In this document: positions 57,101-64,000 of the stretch, piece after piece
How the letters are laid out: the number at the start of each line of letters is the position of its first letter
How positions within the stretch are numbered: position 1 is the first letter of the stretch
NCBI RefSeq assembly: GCF_902705875.1
Contig: NZ_CACSIK010000004.1
Location: 134,121-198,120 of the forward strand
Source: Zhongshania aliphaticivorans
GTDB taxonomy: Bacteria; Pseudomonadota; Gammaproteobacteria; Pseudomonadales; Spongiibacteraceae
Direction: 5' to 3'
DNA: 64,000 nucleotides
The notes under the pieces: model-generated
What the model was told of the DNA's origin: nothing
The model's input: the letters and a program-made list of their open reading frames with translations, nothing else
The model's database searches: none
Translations under genes and position numbers: made by a program

Positions 57101-58830
57101 TGTGCTGTGGTCTCCATCAGCGCATTGTCTATTGCCTCATCTAAGGTAGCAAAGGACATTGATAACGGATTGCGTGTGTCTTTTTGTGTTTTCGCAAGGG
57201 TTTTTAAGGGCTGGAATTGCCAGCTAGCAAAACGCACCTTGGTATTGTTTTTCTCACATTGACTTAGTAATAGTTTGATTGCGGAAAGACCCCCAGCATC
57301 TAAATATGCGCTGTATTTCATGTAGATTATTAGCTCGTCTATATCTTCTATTTGTTGGCTTATTTCGCCAACAATACGGTCTGCTGCCGCAAAAAATAAC
57401 GGCCCTCGAATTTTCAAAACTTTAACGTTACTGTCTAAGTTTTTATTAATAAAATTTGAACCCGTGGTGATATCGACAACATCGGTAAGTGAGGCGATTT
57501 CCTTCATAAACAGGAGTGAGGCCAATACAATACCGACACTAATAGCGATGACCATATCGAAAAATACGGTTAATGAGAGGCAGGTGAGTAATACCAAAAT
57601 GTCACCGAGTGGGGCTGTTTTAATGAGACTTATGGACTTGCCCGCTTCACTCATATTCCACGCAACCACCATTAGCATGGCTGCCATAGCAGGCATTGGG
57701 ATATAGGCCAATGCAGAAGAGAGAACAAGTAAGCCAAGCAATACCACCAAGGCGTGAACAATGGCGGCAATAGGCGACACCGCGCCAACTTTAAAATTGG
57801 TGGCTGATCGTGCTATGGCCGCTGTGGCAGTGACGCCACCAAAAAATGGAGTAAGGATATTTCCTATCCCTTGTCCCAGTAGCTCACTATTAGCGCTATG
57901 GCGCTTACCTGACATGCCATCAAGAACGACGGCACAAAGCAGCGATTCGATGGCGCCAAGCATTGCAATGGCAAATGCCGCAGGCAGTAATTCAGATATT
58001 AAACTTAAAGATAGCGTTAGTGTTTGGCCGTCAGGTCCAGGTCTGTTCCAAGGCCATTCTAAAGTGGGTAAGTAGGGTGGAATGCCAGGGGCAGAAGAGC
58101 CATCGGGAAGCAAATAATGAAAGCGGGAGCCAATAGTATCTATTTCTGCGCCTAGGGAGTTCAGTAAAACACCCAACAAACACGAGAATATGAGTGCAGG
58201 CAGGTGTGGTGGAACCGGTGTGCGAAGTCGTGGCCAAAGCATCATTATGGCCAGTGTGAAGATTGCAAGCGCACTGCTAGCCATATCAATTTGGGAGAAA
58301 TGGCCAGCAATACTACTGAGCTTGCCTAGGAAGTGTTCGGGCATGTCATGGATTTGCAACCCCGTAAAGTCGGTGATCTGTAAAACCGCAATGACAATGG
58401 CAATACCGCCGGTGAAGCCTAGCGTAACTGATTCTGGGATGTACTCAATAAACCTGCCGAGCTTGGCGTATGCCATGACAATAAGAATACCGCCGGCCAT
58501 AAGAGAGGCGAGTAATAAGCCCGCTAGGCCGTACTTTGCTGCCAATGGATGTAGGATGACGACAAATGCTGCTGTTGGCCCTGATATGCTGAAGCGGCTA
58601 CCGCCTGTTAACGCGATCATTGCGCCAGCAATAAACGCGGTGTAAAGACCATATTGCGGTGCGACACCACTCGCTATTGCCAGCGCCATTGCCAAAGGAA
58701 TAGCAATGATGCCTACGGTCATACCGGCAATCACGTCTTTCAACAGGTGCTCGCGCTTATAGCCGTCAGTCAGCGCCTCGCGAAGTGCAAAACCCATTTT
58801 TAATGAAAAGAGATGTGCGCGGTGAGTCAA
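57097..58830 (-). CDS. SulP-family anion permease with STAS domain
   Basis: A 577-residue SulP transporter. About 10-12 membrane segments include IAGMTVGIIAIPLAMALAIASG, a typical SulP N-terminal stretch, and GGSRFSISGPTAAFVV; a STAS domain (about residues 450-570) ends the protein with LDAGGLSAIKLLL. It transports sulfate, bicarbonate or similar anions. The start is TTG at 58830, supported by GAGGAGG seven bases upstream; the first downstream ATG (58797) lacks such a site. It is co-transcribed with a small protein and a YjdM protein. Confidence 0.86.
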   Translation of the reverse strand: MTHRAHLFSLKMGFALREALTDGYKREHLLKDVIAGMTVGIIAIPLAMALAIASGVAPQYGLYTAFIAGAMIALTGGSRFSISGPTAAFVVILHPLAAKYGLAGLLLASLMAGGILIVMAYAKLGRFIEYIPESVTLGFTGGIAIVIAVLQITDFTGLQIHDMPEHFLGKLSSIAGHFSQIDMASSALAIFTLAIMMLWPRLRTPVPPHLPALIFSCLLGVLLNSLGAEIDTIGSRFHYLLPDGSSAPGIPPYLPTLEWPWNRPGPDGQTLTLSLSLISELLPAAFAIAMLGAIESLLCAVVLDGMSGKRHSANSELLGQGIGNILTPFFGGVTATAAIARSATNFKVGAVSPIAAIVHALVVLLGLLVLSSALAYIPMPAMAAMLMVVAWNMSEAGKSISLIKTAPLGDILVLLTCLSLTVFFDMVIAISVGIVLASLLFMKEIASLTDVVDITTGSNFINKNLDSNVKVLKIRGPLFFAAADRIVGEISQQIEDIDELIIYMKYSAYLDAGGLSAIKLLLSQCEKNNTKVRFASWQFQPLKTLAKTQKDTRNPLSMSFATLDEAIDNALMETTAQ

Positions 58831-59207
58831 GTTGAATCCTCCTCTTTTAGAGATTGAGGGTCATCCATGGCAATTAGATGTAAATGTAATGAGCTTCATT
58901 AATTAACTACTTTGGGCTAATGAGTTTGTATCTTCATTACTGAGTATGATAATTACATTATAATAATATTATCATTTAACCCTATTGTAAGTCACATTTA
59001 GATTTCGCTAGGCACAAAAGCGCGCGGTGCTATTTAGTCGTGAGGTGTTAATGGTCAGTAGTCGAAGGTGCCGCGCTAGCTGCACGGTGTTAATTGGGGA
59101 GAGGTTTACAGGTATGTCACAGTATTAAGCGTTGACGCAAAATCAGCGGTATAGGATGTGAAGCAAGCGAGGAGTAGGTGGCTTAACAGGTGAATTGCAT
59201 TGTGCTG
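58831..59207. other. Intergenic region upstream of SulP operon
   Basis: 377 bases. An AT-rich 30-base dyad, ATGATAAT (58946-58953) / ATTATCAT (58968-58975), lies about 115 bases upstream of the SulP TTG start and could hold promoter or operator elements. No gene is supported. Leftward transcription of the RHH gene (59208-59411) enters this region; no clear terminator follows it. Confidence 0.4.
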
Positions 59208-59411
59208 CTAACTTTCTTTTTTGCTTACGGTAGCTTGGGTGTTATAGCTTGCACCATGCTCAGCTAAATAACCGCGAATGAGCTGGCGAACAACCTGGGA
59301 CGGAGTGAGGTCTTGTGCGGCGCAAAGCTCTTCAAGTGCGGCCTTTTTGGCTGGGTCAATCAATACCGTTAATCGTGCTGTTTTAGATTCCAAAATGCTC
59401 TCCATTATCAT
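59208..59411 (-). CDS. Ribbon-helix-helix (CopG/Arc type) protein
   Basis: A 67-residue protein with an RHH-like N-terminal strand KTARLTVLIDPAKKAALEELCAAQ and helix pair QVVRQLIRGYLAEHG. These are DNA-binding dimers, often antitoxins or regulators. ATG at 59411 (or 59405). No toxin-type partner lies beside it; it is downstream of the ECF sigma gene in the same direction but 190 bases away. Confidence 0.65.
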   Translation of the reverse strand: MIMESILESKTARLTVLIDPAKKAALEELCAAQDLTPSQVVRQLIRGYLAEHGASYNTQATVSKKES

Positions 59412-59601
59412 TCAGTTATAACTTAATGATAATTCATCGCTAGGGGATGATCCACCATATTACGGCATACCGCTTTTATCTTTCTGTCTTTCCAAGCTTA
59501 TAGAGAGGCTCGTGATTTTGTTGTCTTTTGTGTGAGTGAGTGTACAGACGTATTTTTGGGTACGTGTTAGCCCAAAGATCGATACCGGCATAAATAGAAA
59601 T

Positions 59602-60159
59602 TCAGCTTGTGAGGCAATCTTGAATGTAGCGGTTGAGTTTGATTTTACATTGGCGCATAAATTCTCTGGTGGCACCGTATGAACGACCTAAAATGTCTGC
59701 CACAGCGCTTAGCTCAAGATGGTCATCCATAACTAGTGATAAGGCAAAAGTACTCTCAGGTTCGGTACGGGTAAATTGGTGCATTTGGCCCTCTATACAG
59801 GCTTTCAATCGAGCTTCATCAATATCAGCAGAGCTAAAGGCAAGGTTGTCGTCAAATTCAGATAATGCAACCTTCGGCGTGCTTCTTTGTTTATCGGTGA
59901 GCATTGAGCGGGTTACGGCCCATAGCCACCCTCGACCCTTGCCGCAGGGAGTAAAACTGGAAGAGCGGCGTATCAAGGCAATAAAGATTTCATGCATTAA
60001 ATCTTCGGCTTCGCTGTCTTTAATCCCGCGAATAGTAAGGTAGAGCTGTATCTTTGCCGAAAATTCCAGATATAGCTTAGCGACGGCCGCTTTGCGATTT
60101 GGCCCAGCAGATTGCATTGCCACAATGAGTGCATCAACCTCGACGTTACTCAGGGCCAT
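59602..60159 (-). CDS. ECF sigma factor (sigma-70 family)
   Basis: A 185-residue extracytoplasmic-function sigma factor. Region 2 is KLYLEFSAKIQLYLTIRG followed by SEAEDLMHEIFIALIRRSSSF and the -10 recognition stretch GRGWLWAVTRSMLTDKQR; region 4 is the helix-turn-helix LSAVADILGRSYGATREFM. The ATG at 60159 follows GAGG and lies 14 bases inside the upstream membrane-protein gene; the frame is open to 60183. It is the last of three overlapping genes whose other products are a single-span membrane protein and a vWA protein. Confidence 0.86.
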   Translation of the reverse strand: MALSNVEVDALIVAMQSAGPNRKAAVAKLYLEFSAKIQLYLTIRGIKDSEAEDLMHEIFIALIRRSSSFTPCGKGRGWLWAVTRSMLTDKQRSTPKVALSEFDDNLAFSSADIDEARLKACIEGQMHQFTRTEPESTFALSLVMDDHLELSAVADILGRSYGATREFMRQCKIKLNRYIQDCLTS

Positions 60160-60895
60160 GGTTAACCTCGATGCGGACGTCAATTATTTCATCTATCGGC
60201 CACGGTTTATCAGCTTGGTCTTTGGGTAGCAGCTCAATCCACGCAAGCTGGGCTTGAGGCGTGCTAATGAGCAGCGTCCATTGATTGCTGTTGTCTGTTG
60301 GTTTTAGCCGTAGGTTATTTATTTTTGCTGATTTAATGGCATTCCACTGGTCGGTGGTGAGTGACAGTGAACGGCTTATTTGGTTAAGTGCGTTGCTTTG
60401 AGTGGCGTCAGCATTTTTCTTTGTTAGTGCTTCGCTTTGTATCAGAGACGATTTTTTTTGTGCTAGTGCCGCAGGGGGCGGCGCGGCAGAAAATTGGTGG
60501 CTGGGTGCAGGTGCTTGCCTTTCGTAGGCCAAGGGGGCATAACTATCGGCTGTCGAGGCGACATCTTTCTCGGTCAGTTCATAGCTGGATTCTAGCGGAG
60601 CCCGATTTGGAGGTTTAAATGCCCCTTGATCAATGGCGAGAGTTAATCCTAAAAGAACAGCAGCGGCGAGCCCATAGCGTGGCAGGTGGCTCTTAAAGCG
60701 GTTTTGAGTGCGGTACAAACCCTCACTTTCAAGTCGTTGATGCAGTCTTTGTAGTGCCAACTCGTCTGGTGCCGTTTCTTTGGCGGCAGCGTTTAAGCCT
60801 GAGCGCACGCTTTCAAAAACAAGCCGCTCTGTATCGTTATCCGATAAAGAGGGCTTGTTCAGTTTGGCAAGCCAATTGTCGATATCTTCACTCAT
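60146..60895 (-). CDS. Single-span membrane protein, probable anti-sigma factor
   Basis: A 249-residue protein with a cytoplasmic N-terminal part (residues 1-73, acidic helices), one membrane helix (about 74-90, RYGLAAAVLLGLTLAIDQG) and a Pro/Ala/Ser-rich outer segment ending in a compact domain (SLTTDQWNAIKSAKINNLRL onward). This layout and position between vWA and ECF sigma genes suggest an anti-sigma factor, though the zinc-binding ZAS motif is absent. Its start overlaps the vWA stop by eight bases, and its stop overlaps the sigma start. Confidence 0.6.
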   Translation of the reverse strand: MSEDIDNWLAKLNKPSLSDNDTERLVFESVRSGLNAAAKETAPDELALQRLHQRLESEGLYRTQNRFKSHLPRYGLAAAVLLGLTLAIDQGAFKPPNRAPLESSYELTEKDVASTADSYAPLAYERQAPAPSHQFSAAPPPAALAQKKSSLIQSEALTKKNADATQSNALNQISRSLSLTTDQWNAIKSAKINNLRLKPTDNSNQWTLLISTPQAQLAWIELLPKDQADKPWPIDEIIDVRIEVNHGPE

Positions 60896-62657
60896 GTGCT
60901 ACCCATGTCGTGTTAAGGCGCTCTAGTAGCTGTACAAACTCTTTGCGCTTATCGTCCTCTGTTGTGCGCAAAATAGCCTTTGCTCTTAAAAGTGCATTGG
61001 CTAGGCTTGATGTGCCTTTATATTCTGAGTCAGACATGACCAAGCTAAATTCCGCAGCTGCGGCGGCCCACTGTAAGTCAGTAGAAGCGGTGTTAATGGG
61101 CTTTGCTTGGGTATTCAAAATATGGTCGAATTCGACACTTTTGTTTTCGTCTGGTTGTTTGTATCTCACTTTAACATAGCCTAGCTCCATTGCTTCGGTA
61201 CCAGTGGTATGGCTCGCAGGGTAGCGGCGTGCAATATCTGGGGTGGGGCCATTACCTGTGGGAATGATCTCGTACAAGGCCACAACCGAATGGCCGGCCC
61301 CAATTTCACCGGAGTCCTTTTTGTCATCGCGGAAGTCTTCGGCATGCATTACCCGAGATTCATAGCCAAGTAATCGATACTGCGCTACAGCGGCGGGGTT
61401 AAATTCTACCTGTACCTTCACATCCTTAGCTGCAATATGCAGTGTCCGTTTTAGCTCAGTTTCAAAAAGACGTTTTGCCTCTGCATCTGAATCTAAATAA
61501 TGGGCAATACCATTGCCGGCTTCAGATAAAACCTGCATTTTTGCGTCTTGGTAGTTCCCTGTTCCCATGCCAATAACCGATAAAAATACGCCGCTCTCAC
61601 GTTGTTGTTCTATCATAGATTTTAGCTCGCCATCGCTACTTGGACCCACATTAAAATCACCGTCGGTTGCCAAAATGACAAGGTTAGAGGCATTTTTGTC
61701 GAACTGTTGTCTTGCGACATCATAAGCTAATTGAATACCGGCACCACCGGCAGTAGAACCGCCTGCTCTTAGCTTGTTCAATGCATTAAAAATTACATCG
61801 CGCTGGGCAACGGCGGTGGGTTGTAAGACTAAGCCGGCGCTTCCCGCGTAGGTCACAATGGCCACTTGGTCATCTGGGTTTAAGTTAGAAAGTAAAACTT
61901 TAAAACTGCGAATTAACAGTGGTAATTTATTTGGGCTGTTCATTGAGCCTGAGGTATCAAGCAGAAAAGTAAGTCGGGTGCCTTGAGTGCTAGTTTCTGT
62001 GTTATCAACGGCTTTAACCCCGATCATCGCTAAGCGATGGTTTGGGTTCCATGGCGCGGCGGCATAATCAGACATTACTGCAATGGGATGTTTGCTTGTT
62101 GGTGAGGGAAAACCATAATCAAAATAATTAACGACTTCTTCCAAGCGCACACTTGCTGGTATGGGGCGATGCCCCTGATTGATCTGGCGGCGAATATTGG
62201 CGTAGCTTGAAGAATCCACTTCTAGGCCAAAAGTGGATAAGGGTGATAAAGCGACAGACATAAAGCGGTTATCGTTTCTTGCAGCATAACCCTCTCTGCT
62301 TAATGGGAGGGGCATAGCTCTATCGTGCATCGAAGGCGATGCTGCATAAAGAGCCCTCTCCGCCATTGGCTTGCTTTTGACAGCTAGGCCAATGGGGGCG
62401 ATATTATCGGTTACCTGCTCGTAGCCCTGTTGGCCTGTTTTAGTTTGGTTTTTTGAAAGGGCGGGTTGACCTAATTCTTTTTTACCAGGCGGCACATTTT
62501 GATCAAAATCATTAATGGCGTGCTTGCCGTAATCAATAGAGTTTGAAGTCGCTTCCTTGATAGGGGTTGAAGGGGGGGCGCGCTGATCAGTAATGAAATA
62601 GGCGGTGGCTAACACGATAACGAGAAGCGTGGTTATTTTAGTGAAGGATGTTTTCAT
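60888..62657 (-). CDS. von Willebrand factor A domain protein, YfbK-like
   Basis: A 589-residue protein. The N-terminal hydrophobic segment (residues 8-25) is a signal/anchor; a Ser/Gln/Lys-rich spacer follows. A YfbK-type domain starts near RFMSVALSPLSTFGLEVDSSSYANIRR, then the vWA domain carries the MIDAS motif D234-T-S-G-S (in LLDTSGSMNS), with TDGDFNVGPSSDGEL and ATDGDFN later. The C-terminal DUF3520-type part ends in NTTWVAHE. MIDAS domains bind metals and ligands outside the cell or at the membrane. ATG at 62657 follows GAGAG. First gene of the leftward ECF operon. Confidence 0.85.
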   Translation of the reverse strand: MKTSFTKITTLLVIVLATAYFITDQRAPPSTPIKEATSNSIDYGKHAINDFDQNVPPGKKELGQPALSKNQTKTGQQGYEQVTDNIAPIGLAVKSKPMAERALYAASPSMHDRAMPLPLSREGYAARNDNRFMSVALSPLSTFGLEVDSSSYANIRRQINQGHRPIPASVRLEEVVNYFDYGFPSPTSKHPIAVMSDYAAAPWNPNHRLAMIGVKAVDNTETSTQGTRLTFLLDTSGSMNSPNKLPLLIRSFKVLLSNLNPDDQVAIVTYAGSAGLVLQPTAVAQRDVIFNALNKLRAGGSTAGGAGIQLAYDVARQQFDKNASNLVILATDGDFNVGPSSDGELKSMIEQQRESGVFLSVIGMGTGNYQDAKMQVLSEAGNGIAHYLDSDAEAKRLFETELKRTLHIAAKDVKVQVEFNPAAVAQYRLLGYESRVMHAEDFRDDKKDSGEIGAGHSVVALYEIIPTGNGPTPDIARRYPASHTTGTEAMELGYVKVRYKQPDENKSVEFDHILNTQAKPINTASTDLQWAAAAAEFSLVMSDSEYKGTSSLANALLRAKAILRTTEDDKRKEFVQLLERLNTTWVAHE

Positions 62658-62698
62658 GGCTTTACTCTCTCTAAACGACATAATGGATACAGAGAGGT

Positions 62699-62723
62699 AA
62701 ACGAGTGTGAGGACGAAATGTCA
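62699..62723 (-). promoter_or_regulatory. Candidate ECF-type autoregulated promoter of the vWA operon
   Basis: On the minus strand, TGAC (62723-62720; in TGACATTT) is followed 16 bases later by CGTTT (62703-62699). TGAC/GAAC-like -35 and CGTC/CGTTT-like -10 elements with about 16-base spacing are typical of ECF promoters, and operons encoding an ECF factor are often self-activated. It lies about 42 bases before the vWA start. Prediction only. Confidence 0.4.
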
Positions 62724-62933
62724 GGGGCCGCGTTAAAATTTATTTTGAAAAGTAATACAGCTTTCTTTGTGGGTGGGATAATTTACGGACTGTCTGCGTT
62801 TGGAGGCTAAAATTGCCCCCAAGTAAGCGGCAGGTCAGTTGTTACACGCAGCTCAGAACATCGAGTGTACAAATTTGGGTACAGTGCAGCGAGAACCGCA
62901 GGCTCCTCATCATTAAGGGGGGACACAGGCATT

Positions 62934-62966
62934 CATTAAACTGATGTTGCGAAGACCAGTTTAATG
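62934..62966 (+). repeat. Inverted repeat just before the transposase start
   Basis: Arms CATTAAACTG (62934-62943) and CAGTTTAATG (62957-62966) are perfect complements with a 13-base loop, immediately upstream of the GGAGA ribosome binding site and ATG at 62977. It may limit transposase translation from outside transcripts or be a binding site of the transposase. Confidence 0.5.
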
Positions 62967-62976
62967 GAGAACACCG

Positions 62977-64000
62977 ATGTCCCACGCAGGAAGAATTATA
63001 GGCATACCTGGCCTTGAGATTGAACGGGTAATCCGTAGAAGAGGAATCCAAGTTTGGGCAAAGCCTGTTTACAGGCCACTTTGCAAGCATTGTCAGAGCA
63101 AGAGTTTGCGTATTAAAGCGACCCATTTAAGAACGGTGAAACACACCCGTCAGGGCAATCAAGTAATGACCTTGCATTTGCGGGTGCCCAAGTACCATTG
63201 CCAAGTCTGTAGGCGCTATTTTCGCCATTCCTTTACTGGCATTCGGCCTCGTTTCCGTGCTTCTGAGGCATACCGGTTAGAAGTCTTCGAAGCGCACGAT
63301 GGTGGCGTAACCCAGCGTAAGTTATCGCGGACTCATCAGGTCAGCCCAGCGACCGTAGAGCGCTGGTATCAGTTCCACATCAGGCAAAAGAGATCCGAGG
63401 GTGACCGACGCTACTGCCCTCGAGTGCTCGGTATTGATGAGCATTTCTTTACCCGTAAAAAGGGCTATGCCACCACCTTTACAGACCTGAAGCATCACAA
63501 GGTCTTCGATGTGAAGTTGGGACGCTCTGAACCGAGCTTACGCCGCTATTTAAAGGGGCTTGAGGGGCGAGATCGTGTTCAAGTAATGGTGATGGATCTG
63601 TCAGAAACCTATCGCAGTATTGCACGTCGCTACTTCCCCAGCGCCACCATCGTGGCAGACCGGTTTCATGTGGTGAGGCTGATTAACCAGCACTTTCTAA
63701 AAGTCTGGCAACAGCACGATCCAGAAGGCAGAAAGAACCGAGGTTTGATCAGCCTTATGCGTCGGCATCAGTGGAATTTAAGTGATGAACAGCATGCTAA
63801 TCTCATGAACTATCTGGCGACTTACCCAGTACTACAGGCGCTGTATGTGGCCAAACAACGGCTCATCCGATTTGTACTACTTAAGACACTGGCAAGGAAA
63901 AGAGCGAAAGCTAAATTGCCGGCGTTTATGGCCTTGATTGAAGAGCTAGGGGCCAGCCCGCTACATAGCTTAGCTAGAACATTGCGATCATGGTTACAGC
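62977..64000 (+). CDS. ISL3-family transposase (3' end outside window)
   Basis: The frame is open from ATG 62977 to the window end, 341 codons. It begins MSHAGRIIGIPGLEIERVIR, has a zinc-finger region with CKHC near residue 36 and YHCQVC near residue 73, and an RNase H-like DDE domain: GIDEHFF (first Asp), MDLSETY and VADRFHVV (second Asp region), all typical ISL3 family features. The third catalytic Glu would lie beyond the window. ATG follows GGAGA within an upstream hairpin. The gene is not interrupted up to the edge, so the element may be active. Confidence 0.86.
   Translation, partial: MSHAGRIIGIPGLEIERVIRRRGIQVWAKPVYRPLCKHCQSKSLRIKATHLRTVKHTRQGNQVMTLHLRVPKYHCQVCRRYFRHSFTGIRPRFRASEAYRLEVFEAHDGGVTQRKLSRTHQVSPATVERWYQFHIRQKRSEGDRRYCPRVLGIDEHFFTRKKGYATTFTDLKHHKVFDVKLGRSEPSLRRYLKGLEGRDRVQVMVMDLSETYRSIARRYFPSATIVADRFHVVRLINQHFLKVWQQHDPEGRKNRGLISLMRRHQWNLSDEQHANLMNYLATYPVLQALYVAKQRLIRFVLLKTLARKRAKAKLPAFMALIEELGASPLHSLARTLRSWLQ

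Larger units (their letters stand above)
62658..62976. other. Divergent intergenic region, vWA operon / IS left end
   Basis: 319 bases. The half next to the vWA gene holds the candidate ECF promoter; the half next to the transposase is taken as insertion sequence, with a possible left terminal sequence starting GGCTCC at 62901. A minus-strand 94-codon frame (62842-63126) is a shadow of the transposase and is not called. Confidence 0.45.
62901..64000 (+). mobile_element. Left part of an ISL3-family insertion sequence
   Basis: The transposase identity and the upstream GGCTCC...GGGGGGACAC sequence at 62901 on, of the type that ends ISL3-family elements, suggest that the element begins near 62901. 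The right end is beyond the window so the inverted repeats and the expected 8-base target duplication (candidate GAACCGCA, 62893-62900) cannot be tested here. It points away from the vWA operon. Confidence 0.6.

Noticed and set aside
59460..59675. 71-codon minus-strand frame overlapping the 3' end of the ECF sigma gene
   Set aside because: It overlaps the sigma gene by over 70 bases in another frame, with no ribosome binding site or recognisable domain. A shorter 43-residue version from 59588 is possible but unsupported.
62842..63126. 94-codon minus-strand frame over the IS left end
   Set aside because: It runs antisense to the clear transposase frame and has no features of its own.

Overview
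The window is chromosomal DNA of a free-living, probably marine, gammaproteobacterium. Gene content and order resemble Pseudomonas in several places: coaBC-algC-argB beside radC-rpmB-rpmG, glnE-ilvE next to LPS core genes and waaA, and argH-algZ-algR-hemC-hemD-hemX-hemY. Base composition looks moderate rather than GC-rich, which fits a Cellvibrionales/Spongiibacteraceae-type relative better than Pseudomonas itself. That placement is inference from synteny and protein style, not from a search.

Layout. 1-7.0 kb: end of an unknown coiled-coil gene, then a leftward block slmA, argB, algC-type phosphomannomutase with a membrane-anchored N-terminal extension, and coaBC. Divergent from it are radC and the ribosomal pair rpmB-rpmG, which has a clear promoter, a structured leader and a terminator. 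7.5-10.3 kb: a two-gene molybdenum hydroxylase (IorAB type, Tat-exported large subunit). 10.4-15.7 kb: leftward envelope and stress genes (Gly/Ser/Asp-rich lipoprotein, outer-membrane barrel, histidine phosphatase, CsbD, BON protein), including a second, decayed copy of the 3' end of the phosphatase gene. 16-19.2 kb: argE, a Pit phosphate transporter and its DUF47 partner. 19.4-25.1 kb: an orphan GspE/PilB ATPase, glnE, ilvE.

25.1-37.9 kb is a surface-polysaccharide/LPS region: a GT4 glycosyltransferase + methyltransferase + alpha/alpha-barrel trio, a UDP-glucuronate epimerase-like enzyme, Kdo kinase (kdkA), a DxD-type glycosyltransferase, waaA, and a leftward cassette of pyruvyltransferase-like, polysialyltransferase-like and ParB-fold-like proteins. 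No heptosyltransferase is seen here. 38.1-42.3 kb: an RND efflux permease with lipoprotein adaptor but no outer-membrane channel gene. 42.5-52.2 kb: argH, a membrane-anchored beta-helix protein, the AlgZ/AlgR two-component system and hemCDXY with a TPR gene. 52.5-58.8 kb: coniferyl-aldehyde-type dehydrogenase, a secreted hydrophobic repeat protein, an MDR oxidoreductase, and a SulP permease operon with a small protein and a PhnA/YjdM zinc-ribbon protein. 59.2-62.7 kb: a ribbon-helix-helix protein and an overlapping vWA - membrane protein - ECF sigma operon. 62.9-64 kb: left part of an ISL3-family insertion sequence running off the window.

Most of the window is core metabolism. The points most worth a second look are the duplicated 3' end of the phosphatase gene flanking the CsbD-BON pair, the ECF/vWA operon, the polysaccharide cassettes of uncertain product, the rpmB leader, and an orphan Fur-box-like promoter between convergent genes. 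No tRNA, rRNA or CRISPR array was found.
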